Assembly: GCF_031846275.1 (NCBI RefSeq) | Contig: NZ_JAVRIB010000007.1 | Span: 1 to 64,000, forward strand | DNA from: Spectribacter hydrogenoxidans | GTDB lineage: Bacteria; Pseudomonadota; Gammaproteobacteria; Nevskiales; Salinisphaeraceae | Direction of reading: 5' to 3' | Length of the DNA: 64,000 nt | Shown: positions 16,103 through 25,998 of the stretch, in pieces | Layout: each line of letters begins with the position of its first letter | Position numbering within the stretch: the stretch's first letter is position 1 | Made by a program: the position numbers and the translations under genes | The notes under the pieces: model-generated | The model's input: only the letters and a program-made list of their open reading frames with translations | Databases searched by the model: none | Told to the model about the DNA's origin: nothing

Positions 16103-16531
16103 CTAACTTGAAAGCACTAACTCAGCCAACTTTTGTTGATAGTACGTGGGCGGATTATCCTTGAACAGCGCAGCGAGAATCTCCAAGCCGCCCACCATGT
16201 ACGGGTACAGCACTTCATAGACGGAGCGATCCTCAAGGAATGACTTATACCCGTCATCATGGAGGTGCGAGGCAGCCAGTCGCAGAGCAAGGACCTGCTC
16301 GTCGTTGAAGACCTTGCAAGGAATGGATTTCACGCGCGGGCCGTCAGCGTCTCCCCGCTGTCGTTGACTGAAGCCGATCATCGCCGCCAAGAACCAGACG
16401 TCCGCCATGGTTGAATCGCGGTAAGCGAACGGGAAGTGTTCCTCCGAAATCCAGTCCTTAATGGCATTCTGGAGTGCCTTAGGAATCTCCCAGTCGTTTG
16501 GGGCCTCGAAGGATGTGCACCTAAGCCTCAT
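16103..16531 (-). CDS. Dnd system-associated protein 4-like
   Basis: A 142-residue protein. It has a central STMADVWFLAAMIGFSQRQR and a C-terminal YPYMVGGLEILAAL, the pattern I associate with the Dnd-associated protein 4 family. It is the last gene of a minus-strand module (helicase, small protein, SMC ATPase, this gene) that converges on the dnd-HIT-HNH genes. It overlaps the SMC ATPase by 11 bases. Such proteins are found only beside DNA-modification systems and are presumed part of the restriction complex. No catalytic motif is visible. Confidence 0.65.
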   Translation of the reverse strand: MRLRCTSFEAPNDWEIPKALQNAIKDWISEEHFPFAYRDSTMADVWFLAAMIGFSQRQRGDADGPRVKSIPCKVFNDEQVLALRLAASHLHDDGYKSFLEDRSVYEVLYPYMVGGLEILAALFKDNPPTYYQQKLAELVLSS

Positions 16532-18485
16532 GCGCGACCACCTCCGTTACTTCGTCATCATGCTCAAGCTTGTATGATGCGCCGATCAGACTGGCCCAAG
16601 CTTCCCGCGTCTTGGAGTCCTGTTCACGATCAGTTAACAGGAAGATGAGCTGGCGGTTTGGTAGAAGGCGCGGAAGCTGTTTTGCTATATTCGCTCCCGG
16701 GCTTTTCGAAATTCGCCCGAGTGGCGTGTCCACGATGAAGGGCGCACGGATGCGAGATACCTTCGTCAAAGCAGATGTGTATGCGTAACCGAGCGTTTGC
16801 AGTTCCCCTTTGGAACGCGTTGGGGTCTTGTTGCGGCCGCGACTATCCAGAATAGCGGGGTGGTATGCCTCATCGATACTAATCTGGAATTTGGCATCCT
16901 TGAGAATCAGTGACCCCCAGTTATCTTCTAAGGTATCTGCCAGACGCCTTCGGACGTCTTCCATGTGCCCGTCGCGGAGGTCATCCAAGTGATTCCCAAT
17001 GCTCTCCAGGAAATACAGGCGGTTCCTGGCACGATTTGCTAGGTTGAGCCTGCGGTCGAGAGCTTCCTTCTGTTTTTTGAGGCCGCTAAGTATATTCGTA
17101 TTCTCTTGAATCGTATGGCGCAACTCGGTTTGTAGCCGGACGGACTTCTGCTCTAGGTTGCGGATGCGCTGGACTTCAATTCCGACCTTCCGTACGCGAT
17201 CCTCGGGGTATTTCTTCATCTCGGCCTCGAGATGTTCGACAGCAGTTCGGTTTTTCTCGACCTCCTTCTTGGCATCCTCGAACTCCTCCATGAGCGTGCC
17301 AATGCGCTTTTGGGTATCACCGGAGAAGAGCCTGCGAATGATGGGCTCCGCTCCGTCGAGTTCCCGCTTGTATTCAGGTAGGTCGTATTCCGCGAGTACC
17401 GTTCGAATCTGTTCCAAATGGATTGACCCTTCTTCGAGCGTTGCGCCGCAAATACAGTTACCTTCGTTGATCAGGCGATCGATGTACTCCGGCTCAATAG
17501 GGGGGGGCATGTCCCCTTTGACCCTCTGTTCTTCGATGAACTGGAGGCATTCCTCGGCCAATCCCGTAGCCAATTGGGCGCCGCCACCATGGACGATCTC
17601 CTTGTGGAGCCGTTGGCGTGCTGCCTTGACCTCCGCGGCGAGCCTGCCCCGTTCGGAGCGCACATCGCTCAGCTGCTTCCGCAACTTGTTGACTTCCTCC
17701 GCCTCTAGGCCATCAAGGACATCCATTTGGTCCTTCAGCTCTGCCTCGAGGCGAACGAGGTCTTCATCCACCTCTGCAAGGTCTTCCCGTGCCTGCTCCA
17801 GTTTTTCTGAAGTACCCTCGATCTTTCCAGCGAGCTCGACAATCTCTTGTTCGTCTTGCGTGTTCGGCTTCTCCCTCATCATAAGGTTACGAATGTGTGT
17901 CCTAGCGCGGTCTATGACTGCCACCTGTGAGATATGCTCGACCGCTGCCGTCAAGTTCTGGGCCTCAAGTACGTCCTGGTGAATTGTTTCACCATTGAAC
18001 AGAAACAGATGTCTCAGGTCTCTAGGAATGATCTGCTTGATGCGGTCCGGAACTTCGTCCGGTGGTATCTGGACATGTGTTCCACCGATGTCGTACATCA
18101 TCGTGGCCGGAGGGTCATTCTTGGTGACACTGCCGTCCTCTGTGAGTGAAGCATTGGCGCGACGTAAAAGGATGCATTCGTTCCCATCGTCATCTTCGAG
18201 ACGTACCTCGACTTCTACTTCAATGGCGTTGCCCACGCCAGCTTCTTCGAGGGCCTTGCTGTTCGCGAACTCCTCCGCTGCGTGCGTCTTGGCGCTGGGC
18301 TTTATGCTTAGATGAGGCTCGTCGCCCCAGAACGTCCAACAGATGGCGTTCATGATGTTGGATTTGCCGTAGCCCATGTCGCCCAGGATGAGAGTGATGG
18401 GTTGGTCTTTGCTGGTTGAGAATGAAATCTCTTGCTGCCCGTAGAATTGACGGTAGTTCTTGAGTCCGAGGCTACGAATCTTCAT
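16521..18485 (-). CDS. DndD-like SMC ATPase of the restriction module
   Basis: A 654-residue ABC/SMC-type ATPase. Walker A is GDMGYGKSN (35-43), followed by the Q-loop region RDLRHLFLFNGETIHQD, a long central coiled coil, and a CIC motif near the coil apex (GNCICGATL) that may be a zinc-hook equivalent. A C-terminal VDTPLGRISKSPG acts as Walker B/D-loop. It is clearly paralogous in plan to DndD but sits in the opposing operon. Likely role: an ATP-driven DNA-binding subunit of the Dnd-linked restriction complex. The signature motif is the divergent RSKGELQTLGYA. Confidence 0.78.
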   Translation of the reverse strand: MKIRSLGLKNYRQFYGQQEISFSTSKDQPITLILGDMGYGKSNIMNAICWTFWGDEPHLSIKPSAKTHAAEEFANSKALEEAGVGNAIEVEVEVRLEDDDGNECILLRRANASLTEDGSVTKNDPPATMMYDIGGTHVQIPPDEVPDRIKQIIPRDLRHLFLFNGETIHQDVLEAQNLTAAVEHISQVAVIDRARTHIRNLMMREKPNTQDEQEIVELAGKIEGTSEKLEQAREDLAEVDEDLVRLEAELKDQMDVLDGLEAEEVNKLRKQLSDVRSERGRLAAEVKAARQRLHKEIVHGGGAQLATGLAEECLQFIEEQRVKGDMPPPIEPEYIDRLINEGNCICGATLEEGSIHLEQIRTVLAEYDLPEYKRELDGAEPIIRRLFSGDTQKRIGTLMEEFEDAKKEVEKNRTAVEHLEAEMKKYPEDRVRKVGIEVQRIRNLEQKSVRLQTELRHTIQENTNILSGLKKQKEALDRRLNLANRARNRLYFLESIGNHLDDLRDGHMEDVRRRLADTLEDNWGSLILKDAKFQISIDEAYHPAILDSRGRNKTPTRSKGELQTLGYAYTSALTKVSRIRAPFIVDTPLGRISKSPGANIAKQLPRLLPNRQLIFLLTDREQDSKTREAWASLIGASYKLEHDDEVTEVVAHEA

Positions 18486-18678
18486 TCAGACTCTCCACCA
18501 GTTTGTCGATCTCCTGGGTGATGTCTGCCAAGCTCGGCACACGACTGTAGTTGAGCCGGGTTCCTTCCCATTCAAGGAGCCAAACGAGGAAATCTTGCAT
18601 TGCTGGGTCCTCCACGGTTTCCTTGATGCGCTCCTTAATGTCCGGGTTCAGTCGATATGTGTCGAAGGAATTGCTCAT
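18472..18678 (-). CDS. Small DNA-modification-system-associated protein
   Basis: A 68-residue protein with mixed charge and amphipathic helices (FLVWLLEWEGTRLNYSRVP). It overlaps the helicase stop by four bases (ATGA) and the SMC ATPase start by 14 bases, and has a strong ribosome site (CGAGGAGA) before the ATG. It is therefore surely translated as part of the operon. Small proteins in this position, between a helicase and a DndD-like ATPase, recur in modification-linked loci. Its function is unknown. Confidence 0.75.
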   Translation of the reverse strand: MSNSFDTYRLNPDIKERIKETVEDPAMQDFLVWLLEWEGTRLNYSRVPSLADITQEIDKLVESLNEDS

Positions 18679-20804
18679 GGAATCTCCTCGTAGACATCCA
18701 AAGAACTTAGCTGGCGGAGTGCGTCGTCGGCGTTTGTAGCATCCTGTGCGAATTCCTGCGCACGGTCGAACTCGCGCCGAAAGATGACGTTTCCGGGGAG
18801 TCTAACCTGGGTCGATGGTCCGACAAGAACGTCGTAGATGATCGCTCGTTCTTTGCCGGGCGCTCGGCGGAGGATGCGCCCGCGGCGTTGGATGTACTGC
18901 TTGGGATTAGTGGTTGAGGCCATAAACACAGCGACCCGCGCTGCTGGCACGTCCACGCCTTCGTCAAGGCACTGGATGGCGACCAGTGCGTCATAGGTCC
19001 CGTCTGAGAACCCTTCCAGGATGGGCATCCGATCCTTGGTCTTAGTACGGTACGTAATCTGGGCCCGCCGGTATCCTGCTCGTGCCGTTCTGTCAGATAC
19101 CGCCTGCAAGTGATTCGGGCTACAGTAAAAGAGAACATGTGATTGGCGCCCGTCCGCGAGGAAGCGGTCTAGATAGTCGAGCTTGCATTGTGCGTCCGAT
19201 AGGACACGAGCACGCTCCAAAGTCGCGTAGTCGAGCCCGTCCTTCGCGTCGAAGAGATACGGTTTCATCTTGGATGTGAGGCGCTTGTACTCGTCGAATT
19301 CATTTTGCGTCAGTTCGTGGACTTCGAAGTGGTACTCGTACGGGCAAAGCCAATCGTCAGCGATTGCGTCTGCAAGTGTATACGCGTGCAACTCTGGGCC
19401 GAAGAAGTTAAACAGTCGGCTGGTGCCGTCGTCGTCGAAGTGGCGGTGTGGCGTCGCGGTCAACCCCAACGTGGCGCTGAATGCATCTCGGATATTGTCT
19501 AGCATGTCCATGGTTGCCCGCGTACCTAGAGAGTGAGCCTCATCTCCGATGATCATAATCTGGAGATCTTTGCCCAGCGCGAGTGATCGCAATCCATCGG
19601 CGGAATGAGTGGAAAGGCCGTCGTTTGTTGTTAAGAGCCACATGTCGCGTTTGGCGGTGCGGATGGATGCTCTTAGCAACCAGTTGCCGAGATCTTCCTG
19701 CCAGCCCTTGGTGTCTACTGACGATACAGGACGGATGCCGATGAATTTCTCGACTTCCCGTGACCACTGCTGGACGATGTGTTGTTGCGGTGCGCTGATT
19801 ACGACCAGGTGTGGCTCTTCGGGTGTTTCCGCAATCCAGCGCTGGGCTGCGGCGATTGCAGTTAACGTTTTGCCGGTGCCAGTCGCCATCGACAGGACGC
19901 CATTGTGGCCCTGAGCTTCCCATTCCGCGACCCTTTCTTCCTGGTATTCACGGAGCTCATAGGCGAGGGGTTCGTCGCAAGGCTCGTCTCCGTACGCGGC
20001 TTGGTAGGCGGTTAATTCCGCCTGCGTTATCGGATCCGGTGCAGACGCCGGGGCGTACTTGGCAACGAGATTCTGTGCCGCCGCCTCTGGGAAATCAATA
20101 ACCTCTGTGTGAGGGGAATTGTTGAACCATAGTGTCTCAAATTGCTCGATGTGCTTGTGAATGCGGTCTTCGTGGCCCATCCACGAATACGCAGGATCGA
20201 AGCTTTCACTGTTGTGGAGCAGGGCTCTCTGGGACTCGTTGAGTCCACCAATGAAGGAGATTATCGATCCGTTTTCCCAGTAGCAGATGCCCACTTTGCT
20301 GTGGAAGACTCCGTGGCTTTGTTCGACGTTAACCGGTCTCCCGTCTTGTTTGACTAGAGCGACCTTCAATCGGATGCGCCCGTGCTTGAGGAGCCAGGCG
20401 AAGACTTCCACGTGTCTACGTCGGAAATCATTCTGGACCAGTTCATCGAGACGGTCCATGTCGCGGTCGATGGCCCGGATGATGATTTGCTCATGGCTGG
20501 CGCCGTCCTCGAGAGCCTTGTAGTCAGATTCTGTGAACCTGCCATTGGTAATGAGTCTCATCGAGCCTCCGTTGATGAAGAACTCCGAGAAGCCTAGGGC
20601 CCCAGCGCTGAGGAAAGAGCTGCAGAAATCTCCTGTGGCGCGGTCATACTGTCCGGCAGCGGCCAGGCAAGGTTCAAAGAAGTCGCGCACCAGGTCGTGG
20701 CCCAAATCTCGGCTGTAGGACGGGAGAAACTTCTCGCGGTCGGCCAGGCTGATCTGACGGCGGGGTCGGCCGGTGCGTTGGTGCGGTTCATTTGTATTAG
20801 TCAT
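18675..20804 (-). CDS. PLD-type nuclease domain fused to an SF2 DEAH helicase
   Basis: 709 residues. The N-terminal 250 residues are a phospholipase-D-like region with one HxK motif (VFHSKVGICYWENGSII, 168-170) followed by FIGGLNES. Residues 280-700 are a superfamily 2 helicase: REYQEERV as Q-motif, ATGTGKT (307-313), IIGDEAHS, GLTATPHR, then QCLDEGVDVP and IQRRGRILR. Type III restriction and DISARM-like helicases share this plan. As the first gene of the four-gene module it is the likely motor and possibly the nuclease of the restriction step. It starts 78 bases downstream of the stop of the SNF2-type gene on the same strand. Confidence 0.82.
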   Translation of the reverse strand: MTNTNEPHQRTGRPRRQISLADREKFLPSYSRDLGHDLVRDFFEPCLAAAGQYDRATGDFCSSFLSAGALGFSEFFINGGSMRLITNGRFTESDYKALEDGASHEQIIIRAIDRDMDRLDELVQNDFRRRHVEVFAWLLKHGRIRLKVALVKQDGRPVNVEQSHGVFHSKVGICYWENGSIISFIGGLNESQRALLHNSESFDPAYSWMGHEDRIHKHIEQFETLWFNNSPHTEVIDFPEAAAQNLVAKYAPASAPDPITQAELTAYQAAYGDEPCDEPLAYELREYQEERVAEWEAQGHNGVLSMATGTGKTLTAIAAAQRWIAETPEEPHLVVISAPQQHIVQQWSREVEKFIGIRPVSSVDTKGWQEDLGNWLLRASIRTAKRDMWLLTTNDGLSTHSADGLRSLALGKDLQIMIIGDEAHSLGTRATMDMLDNIRDAFSATLGLTATPHRHFDDDGTSRLFNFFGPELHAYTLADAIADDWLCPYEYHFEVHELTQNEFDEYKRLTSKMKPYLFDAKDGLDYATLERARVLSDAQCKLDYLDRFLADGRQSHVLFYCSPNHLQAVSDRTARAGYRRAQITYRTKTKDRMPILEGFSDGTYDALVAIQCLDEGVDVPAARVAVFMASTTNPKQYIQRRGRILRRAPGKERAIIYDVLVGPSTQVRLPGNVIFRREFDRAQEFAQDATNADDALRQLSSLDVYEEIP

Positions 20805-20882
20805 CGTTGCGCCATTTGGGCTATTTTGGGACGTTACCTCGGAGTAGACTTCCTTCGTATCAGTAGGCTTCGTTGTGAGCTG

Positions 20883-23800
20883 TTATGGAACCACCCGATG
20901 ACTGGGAACCAGATCAATTCGTAGTCGTTGGGCCAATTCCGTAAGCTCGCCCGTTTTAATATGCTTAAGCAGGTAAGCAAGTAAGTCTTCCTGTCTTGTA
21001 TGTCCAAAAACCATTCGATAGGCCGCCAGCGACGTACGCAGGTGTTCGTATCGCTGAACATCCCGGCTGAGCGAGAGTACAGGCACGTGTCGCTCGACGC
21101 GGCTGCCCTGCTCAGTCGGGAAACTCCATTCGGGAACCAACCCACGACTTTGGATGCCGTGCTCGTGCTTTGCGTGCTCAAGTATGATGCGCCAGCGATC
21201 TTTGCCGTTGGCCACGCGGCCGACTCGTGAGTATTGGTGCGCTAAATTCTTGCGTACGGCATGTCCTTTATAGCGGTGGACGCGCCCTTCGCGCTGTTCC
21301 ATGTCCACGGGGTTACTCGGCAAGTTCCAGTGGATGATGGCATGACAGTAGGGATGGAAGTCGAGACCTTCCTGCCCTACGGATGTCGAAGCGAGCACGA
21401 ATGGCCAGAACGGTGAATTGAACGCGGCGCGCACCTGGTCCTCGTGGGTGACTTTGCCGCCTTCATCACTGTTCGCTTGACCAAAGCGCAGCGCGAAATG
21501 GGTGCGTAGCCGCTGTCGCGGTCGAATCTCGGGTTCGCCAGTGTCGACATTGATTTCGTCCCACTCCACGCGGCTGGGTGGGAGGGCGACGGCTTGGTGG
21601 AATGTTCCGACGACCCGTTCGCATACAGTCGCTGGGGGCCGGTCGCTGGCGGCAGTGAATTCGGCCAGGACGTGAAAGTACTCGTCGTTGACGGCAGGTA
21701 GGCCGCCGTCCAGAGCATAGCGAAGCGCTTTCCGCCAGTAGGGCATTGGATCGCCGGGCCCGTATTCGCCGCGTATAAGCACCGACGTCTCGATCTGGTT
21801 GAACAGGCGCCGGTAGACCCAGCCGATTCGCGCTGCGCCGTCGCGCAACCACACCGGGTTATCCATCTCGCGGTAGCCGCTCACGGCGCGCAGGCTGCGC
21901 AGGGCGCTGGTGGCCGGACCGGCGATCGCGACCTCGGCGAGTAACGAAACGAGATCCGCTGGTGGCGGTCCGTCCGGGCGCCAGCCCTCGACAACCTCTC
22001 GTGTACGAGCGAGATGCGCAAGCCAGCCCTCGGCGTTCGATTCGCGTTTATCCTGCGTCCACTCATGGGCCAGGTTTCTTCTATTCCACCAAGCCTCGGC
22101 CGAAGGCGCGTCGTCCATGAGATCGAGCAGGATCGGGGAGACCCAATACCAGGCCTCGTCTGGTCGGCCTTCCTTGGATCGCATCGCATCCGGGGGCAGC
22201 AATGCCCGAATGCTGGCCTCGGCGTGGGCAAGCACCGTTTCGAGCTCAGGTGGGTCGTCGCCGGTTCGCCGAGCAGCGGCGTGAAGCGCTTCGGCGCCGC
22301 TGCGGGCCAGCACGTGCGACGGATAGAGCAGCGCGAACAGCGGCAGGCCCGTGAGGCGCCCCTCGCTGATGTCCAGCCGTAGGGGGCGTGTCTGGGCGCT
22401 TCGCGCCTCCTGCGTGTTGACGGCCTCCGGATTGAACCGCTTGTGCAGCCTGCGCTCGGTGTCGTAGCTCACCAAGCCGGCGATGGTTTTGGGCACCACG
22501 TGCCAGGCCGAGAAGATCAGGCGCTTGGTCAGGCGGGTGTGATTGACGTCGGCGTAGGCGCCGCGCAACCGGTATGGCGGCAGACTCGGCGGCATCCAGA
22601 GCATGCGCCACATGCCGTGCTCTTCGATGTCATCGAACAGCGAGCCCAGGCGCGCGTTGGCGCTTTCGATCGGCTCGTAAGCGATGATGTCCTGGTGCGA
22701 GAGCAGCAGGTCCCGGTGTCGCTTCAGCTCACGGGTGAGCTTGATGTTCGCTCCGGTTTTGATGGCCTCGAGCAGGTCGCGCTTGATCTTGTAGGCATCC
22801 ATGAAGTTCAGTAAATAGGGCGCCGACTTCCAGTACTCGATCATGTCCGGACCGTTGAGGGCTCGAACTATGCGCTGCAGGCCCAGATAGCGCCTCGCAT
22901 CGCGGGCGGAAAGGGTAGCCCGGTTGTCCATGACCTCGTGGAGCATGTCGTCGCCGGATGCCGAGCCGCTGGCGCGCTCGGTACGGACCATCACCTTGCG
23001 AAGCCGGGCCTCGAGTGCCGCGCGGTATTCCAGGGCCTCATCCGGCCCCGCTGCGGGTGTGCGGTAGAGTGCGCGGCGCATCCCCTTGAGTAGTTCTGAG
23101 ATTTCGGGTGTCGTTGCATCGCTGCCGGTGAGAAAGCGCAGGGTCTGTATGAAGTCCTTGTAGTGGTCCTCTTCGTCGCTCTCCGCGTGAAGCGTATACA
23201 TCTTGTACGGTGTGGCGGAGAGCAAGAGGGTGCGCACGGCGGTGTGCTCGTCCGCATAGTTGAACAGGCTGTGCGCCAGCTCGCCGGCCTGGTTGTCGGG
23301 ATCGAGCAGCTCCTTGAAGCGCTGGAACTCGTCCAGGATCACGAGGTCCGGTTCCAGGGCGCTGAGGCAGGTGTGCGCGAGGATCACGCGTAACTCCCCG
23401 GTGATCGCCTGTGTCTCCCGCCACAGGGGCCATTCGGCGTTGTGTGGGTGGCGGCCTTTCAGACGCGCACACGCGGCCTCGATGCGGCTTTGCAGCGACG
23501 GTCGACCGTCGTGTGCGGCTCGGGCCGCCTCGTGCTGGAGGGCGACTTCGAATCGGTCGAGCAACGTCCGTTCGATCTCCGCGGCGCCGATACCCGGCAA
23601 CCACCGGTTTGCCAGGAAACGTTTCCATTCACCGAGGTCGGAGACGCCGGACTGGAAGAGCTGGGCAGCGCCTTGGCCTCGTGCCTTGCCCCGGGCATTG
23701 GTCGGCAGGCGGTGTAAATCTTCGAGCATCCAGTAGAGCAGGGCGCGTTCCTCCCGTCGCCCGGAACTCGAGCCAAGGTTGAACGACGTGCCGGGCGTGA

Positions 23801-24179
23801 AGGCGACGAAGTTCAAGCGGGCGTCCAAGTGGGGCAGCATCGCGGGCAGCATGGTCAGGCGGCCTACGCCCGCGGCTTTGTGGTCCTCAGTGATGTTGAG
23901 TCGTTGCAGGTTCTGACGGGCTATGTCGCCGTTGGAGCAGATGTAGACGATATCGATGCGCTCGATCTTGTCTTCCAGGTGATCGATGGCGCGAGCGATC
24001 AGGCCGCGCGCGACCAGAGTTTTGCCCAGTCCGACCTCGTCGGCCACCAGGAAGCGCCGCGTGCAGTCGGGGTCTGTGTACATCCGTCGGAAGACGTGAT
24101 CGACGGTATCGCGCTGGAACGGCTTGAGCGCGGCCAGCATCCGCTCGGCGTCGGGCTTGGCGCTTCCGGTGTCAGACAT
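20883..24179 (-). CDS. Large SNF2-like helicase
   Basis: 1098 residues. Motif I VADEVGLGKTLVARG (45-59), an ILDEFQRFKELL DExx box (near 275) and LLLSATPYKMY are in the N-terminal half. The C-terminal half contains ASTSVGQEGLDFH, IHWNLPSNPVDMEQREGRVHRYKGH, the usual SNF2/SF2 motifs V and VI. A roughly 400-residue insert separates the two lobes. It overlaps the upstream PLD gene by eight bases. Together with the PLD and DUF6361 genes it forms a three-gene cassette that I take to be a defence system. The large insert and the gene company argue against a housekeeping RapA-type function. Confidence 0.8.
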   Translation of the reverse strand: MSDTGSAKPDAERMLAALKPFQRDTVDHVFRRMYTDPDCTRRFLVADEVGLGKTLVARGLIARAIDHLEDKIERIDIVYICSNGDIARQNLQRLNITEDHKAAGVGRLTMLPAMLPHLDARLNFVAFTPGTSFNLGSSSGRREERALLYWMLEDLHRLPTNARGKARGQGAAQLFQSGVSDLGEWKRFLANRWLPGIGAAEIERTLLDRFEVALQHEAARAAHDGRPSLQSRIEAACARLKGRHPHNAEWPLWRETQAITGELRVILAHTCLSALEPDLVILDEFQRFKELLDPDNQAGELAHSLFNYADEHTAVRTLLLSATPYKMYTLHAESDEEDHYKDFIQTLRFLTGSDATTPEISELLKGMRRALYRTPAAGPDEALEYRAALEARLRKVMVRTERASGSASGDDMLHEVMDNRATLSARDARRYLGLQRIVRALNGPDMIEYWKSAPYLLNFMDAYKIKRDLLEAIKTGANIKLTRELKRHRDLLLSHQDIIAYEPIESANARLGSLFDDIEEHGMWRMLWMPPSLPPYRLRGAYADVNHTRLTKRLIFSAWHVVPKTIAGLVSYDTERRLHKRFNPEAVNTQEARSAQTRPLRLDISEGRLTGLPLFALLYPSHVLARSGAEALHAAARRTGDDPPELETVLAHAEASIRALLPPDAMRSKEGRPDEAWYWVSPILLDLMDDAPSAEAWWNRRNLAHEWTQDKRESNAEGWLAHLARTREVVEGWRPDGPPPADLVSLLAEVAIAGPATSALRSLRAVSGYREMDNPVWLRDGAARIGWVYRRLFNQIETSVLIRGEYGPGDPMPYWRKALRYALDGGLPAVNDEYFHVLAEFTAASDRPPATVCERVVGTFHQAVALPPSRVEWDEINVDTGEPEIRPRQRLRTHFALRFGQANSDEGGKVTHEDQVRAAFNSPFWPFVLASTSVGQEGLDFHPYCHAIIHWNLPSNPVDMEQREGRVHRYKGHAVRKNLAHQYSRVGRVANGKDRWRIILEHAKHEHGIQSRGLVPEWSFPTEQGSRVERHVPVLSLSRDVQRYEHLRTSLAAYRMVFGHTRQEDLLAYLLKHIKTGELTELAQRLRIDLVPSHRVVP

Positions 24180-25998
24180 CGGTCGTTGCGTGCTTGCGGT
24201 TGGCCCAGACCGCCTCCCAGATGGCGAGGAACCCGTCCGGCAACAGCAGATCGATATTACCGCTGTCGCTTAGGTCGTCGAGCAGGCGCTTGATCTGATC
24301 GAGCCGCTCGGGCGAACGGTCCAGCGCCTTGAGCAGCGTCTCGAGAACGGGCGTATCGGTGTCGCCGGCCAACCATTGGCCCACGTCCGCGTGGCTATCG
24401 CCGGTACTCGCGCTCATCAGGGCGTCGAGCCCGTCATCGGCCAGCAGCAGCACTAGCAGCCGCATGAATTGCGACCGATCCTGGAGCATCCGGCGCAGCA
24501 GCCGGTTGGCCCGGTCTTCCGGAAGACCCTTGATCGGCAGGCGAAGCACGAAGCGAGCCTTTCGCGCCTGATCGGCCTCCGATGCCGTCAGCTCGACGGC
24601 GACAAAAGCGCTAATGCCCTCCAGAGTGATCGCGTCGAAGCGGACGGCTTCGCGCGAGATTGGGCGTGCCTGCTCGGGCTCAAGGCCGATAGGCCGCACG
24701 ACCCCGGATACAGCATCCCCGAGTCGCGGCCACTTCCCGTTCAGTGTCCAGGCGTAGTGGTCGTCGGTATCGGATTCGGTTAACGAGATGCCGAGTTCCG
24801 CCCGAGCCAGTGCGCGTTGTGCAACGTAAAGATGCTCCTCAAGGCGCTGGATTACCGGGTCGGACTTGTCCGGCTCGGTCTCTGGTGAGCGCCAGATGTC
24901 GAGCAAATGGCGGAACGAGGTTTCATTGTCGTTCTCGGCCAGCAGGGTGTCGATGCCCAGCTTGCTCTTCTTGCCGATCAACTCGACCAGCATCTCGACG
25001 TTGTGGTGGAACGCGGCGTTCGTGGCGTTGGCTGAACCGGTCCAGACATGCGCGTCCCAGCCGTCGTCCATGACGAACAGCTTGGCATGCAGGCCGTCCA
25101 GGAGATCCTCATCTTCTCCCTGCGCTTCCATGTCTTCTTCGGGCGTTGCCTCCTGGACGAGCGTGTAGCGTTCCTTAAACTGATCCAGGAGGGGGGCGGG
25201 CAGGCCGAGAAGCTGGTCCTCGCGGCTGATCAGGTAGGTGGCGCTTCGTCCCTGGGCATGCTGTTTCAGCCACTCCTCGCTGAGAAATGGTGATGCGATT
25301 AGCAAGGGCCGGTGACTCGGTGAGAAACTTGGCGGCGCTGCGCCGGGCACGCCCAGGGGGCAAAATCGTATGGCGTCGACGTCCTGAGGAAGGTCGAAGC
25401 TTACATACGAGAGCTCGTCGGCCACTCGGCGTATGGCGGAGCGTGTTTCTTCACGTACCGGGCGCCGGGCCAGGCCCGGCAGCGCGGCGAGGAAATCCCG
25501 CAGCGGTTGCGGGTCGGGATCGCGCACGCGTGTTCCTTGAAGCTGGCCGTCCAGCGCCAGAACCGTGTCCCAGGAGCGGTCGAACGTGAGATTCCGGCTG
25601 AGGCAGACGAATCGGTACGCGATCGCGTCGTCGGGCCCGGCAAACCGCAGCAGCCATGTCTTGGGGTGAAAAACGCCCGATTCGCTTGGCGGGGAAACGG
25701 GTATGACCGACTCTTCCAGGTAAGCGAACAGGCGCTCCTGCCCGCGGGGCACATGGATCGCGCCGGCCTGGCAGAACACGTGGATGTTCGCCGCATGCCG
25801 CCGCAACGCCTCAAGGGTCGCCAGCGGGTCGATCTGTCCGTCGTCCGTGACGGCCTCGCGAAAGACGAAGGCCACCGGCACGCTGAGAAGCGCGTAAAGG
25901 TCGAGTGAATAGGTCGTCCCGATTGCCCGATCCAGGACGAACTCGTCCGGCGGCTGCAAGCAATCGAGCAAGAGCTTGCGGGTGTTCGGCTCAAGCAA
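24172..25998 (-). CDS. Phospholipase-D-family nuclease
   Basis: About 608 residues with two PLD HxK half-sites. FHPKTWLLRF lies near residue 110, and HAKLFVMDDGWDAHVWTGSANATN near 290 has the classic HxK(x)4D(x)nGSxN layout. Bacterial PLD proteins of this plan are DNA nucleases. The C-terminal 250 residues are unrecognised. I prefer the TTG at 25998, overlapping the DUF6361 stop and preceded by GGAGAGCAAGG; a GTG at 26028 without a ribosome site is the alternative. The eight-base overlap with the helicase indicates coupled translation. Confidence 0.78.
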   Translation of the reverse strand: MLEPNTRKLLLDCLQPPDEFVLDRAIGTTYSLDLYALLSVPVAFVFREAVTDDGQIDPLATLEALRRHAANIHVFCQAGAIHVPRGQERLFAYLEESVIPVSPPSESGVFHPKTWLLRFAGPDDAIAYRFVCLSRNLTFDRSWDTVLALDGQLQGTRVRDPDPQPLRDFLAALPGLARRPVREETRSAIRRVADELSYVSFDLPQDVDAIRFCPLGVPGAAPPSFSPSHRPLLIASPFLSEEWLKQHAQGRSATYLISREDQLLGLPAPLLDQFKERYTLVQEATPEEDMEAQGEDEDLLDGLHAKLFVMDDGWDAHVWTGSANATNAAFHHNVEMLVELIGKKSKLGIDTLLAENDNETSFRHLLDIWRSPETEPDKSDPVIQRLEEHLYVAQRALARAELGISLTESDTDDHYAWTLNGKWPRLGDAVSGVVRPIGLEPEQARPISREAVRFDAITLEGISAFVAVELTASEADQARKARFVLRLPIKGLPEDRANRLLRRMLQDRSQFMRLLVLLLADDGLDALMSASTGDSHADVGQWLAGDTDTPVLETLLKALDRSPERLDQIKRLLDDLSDSGNIDLLLPDGFLAIWEAVWANRKHATTDV

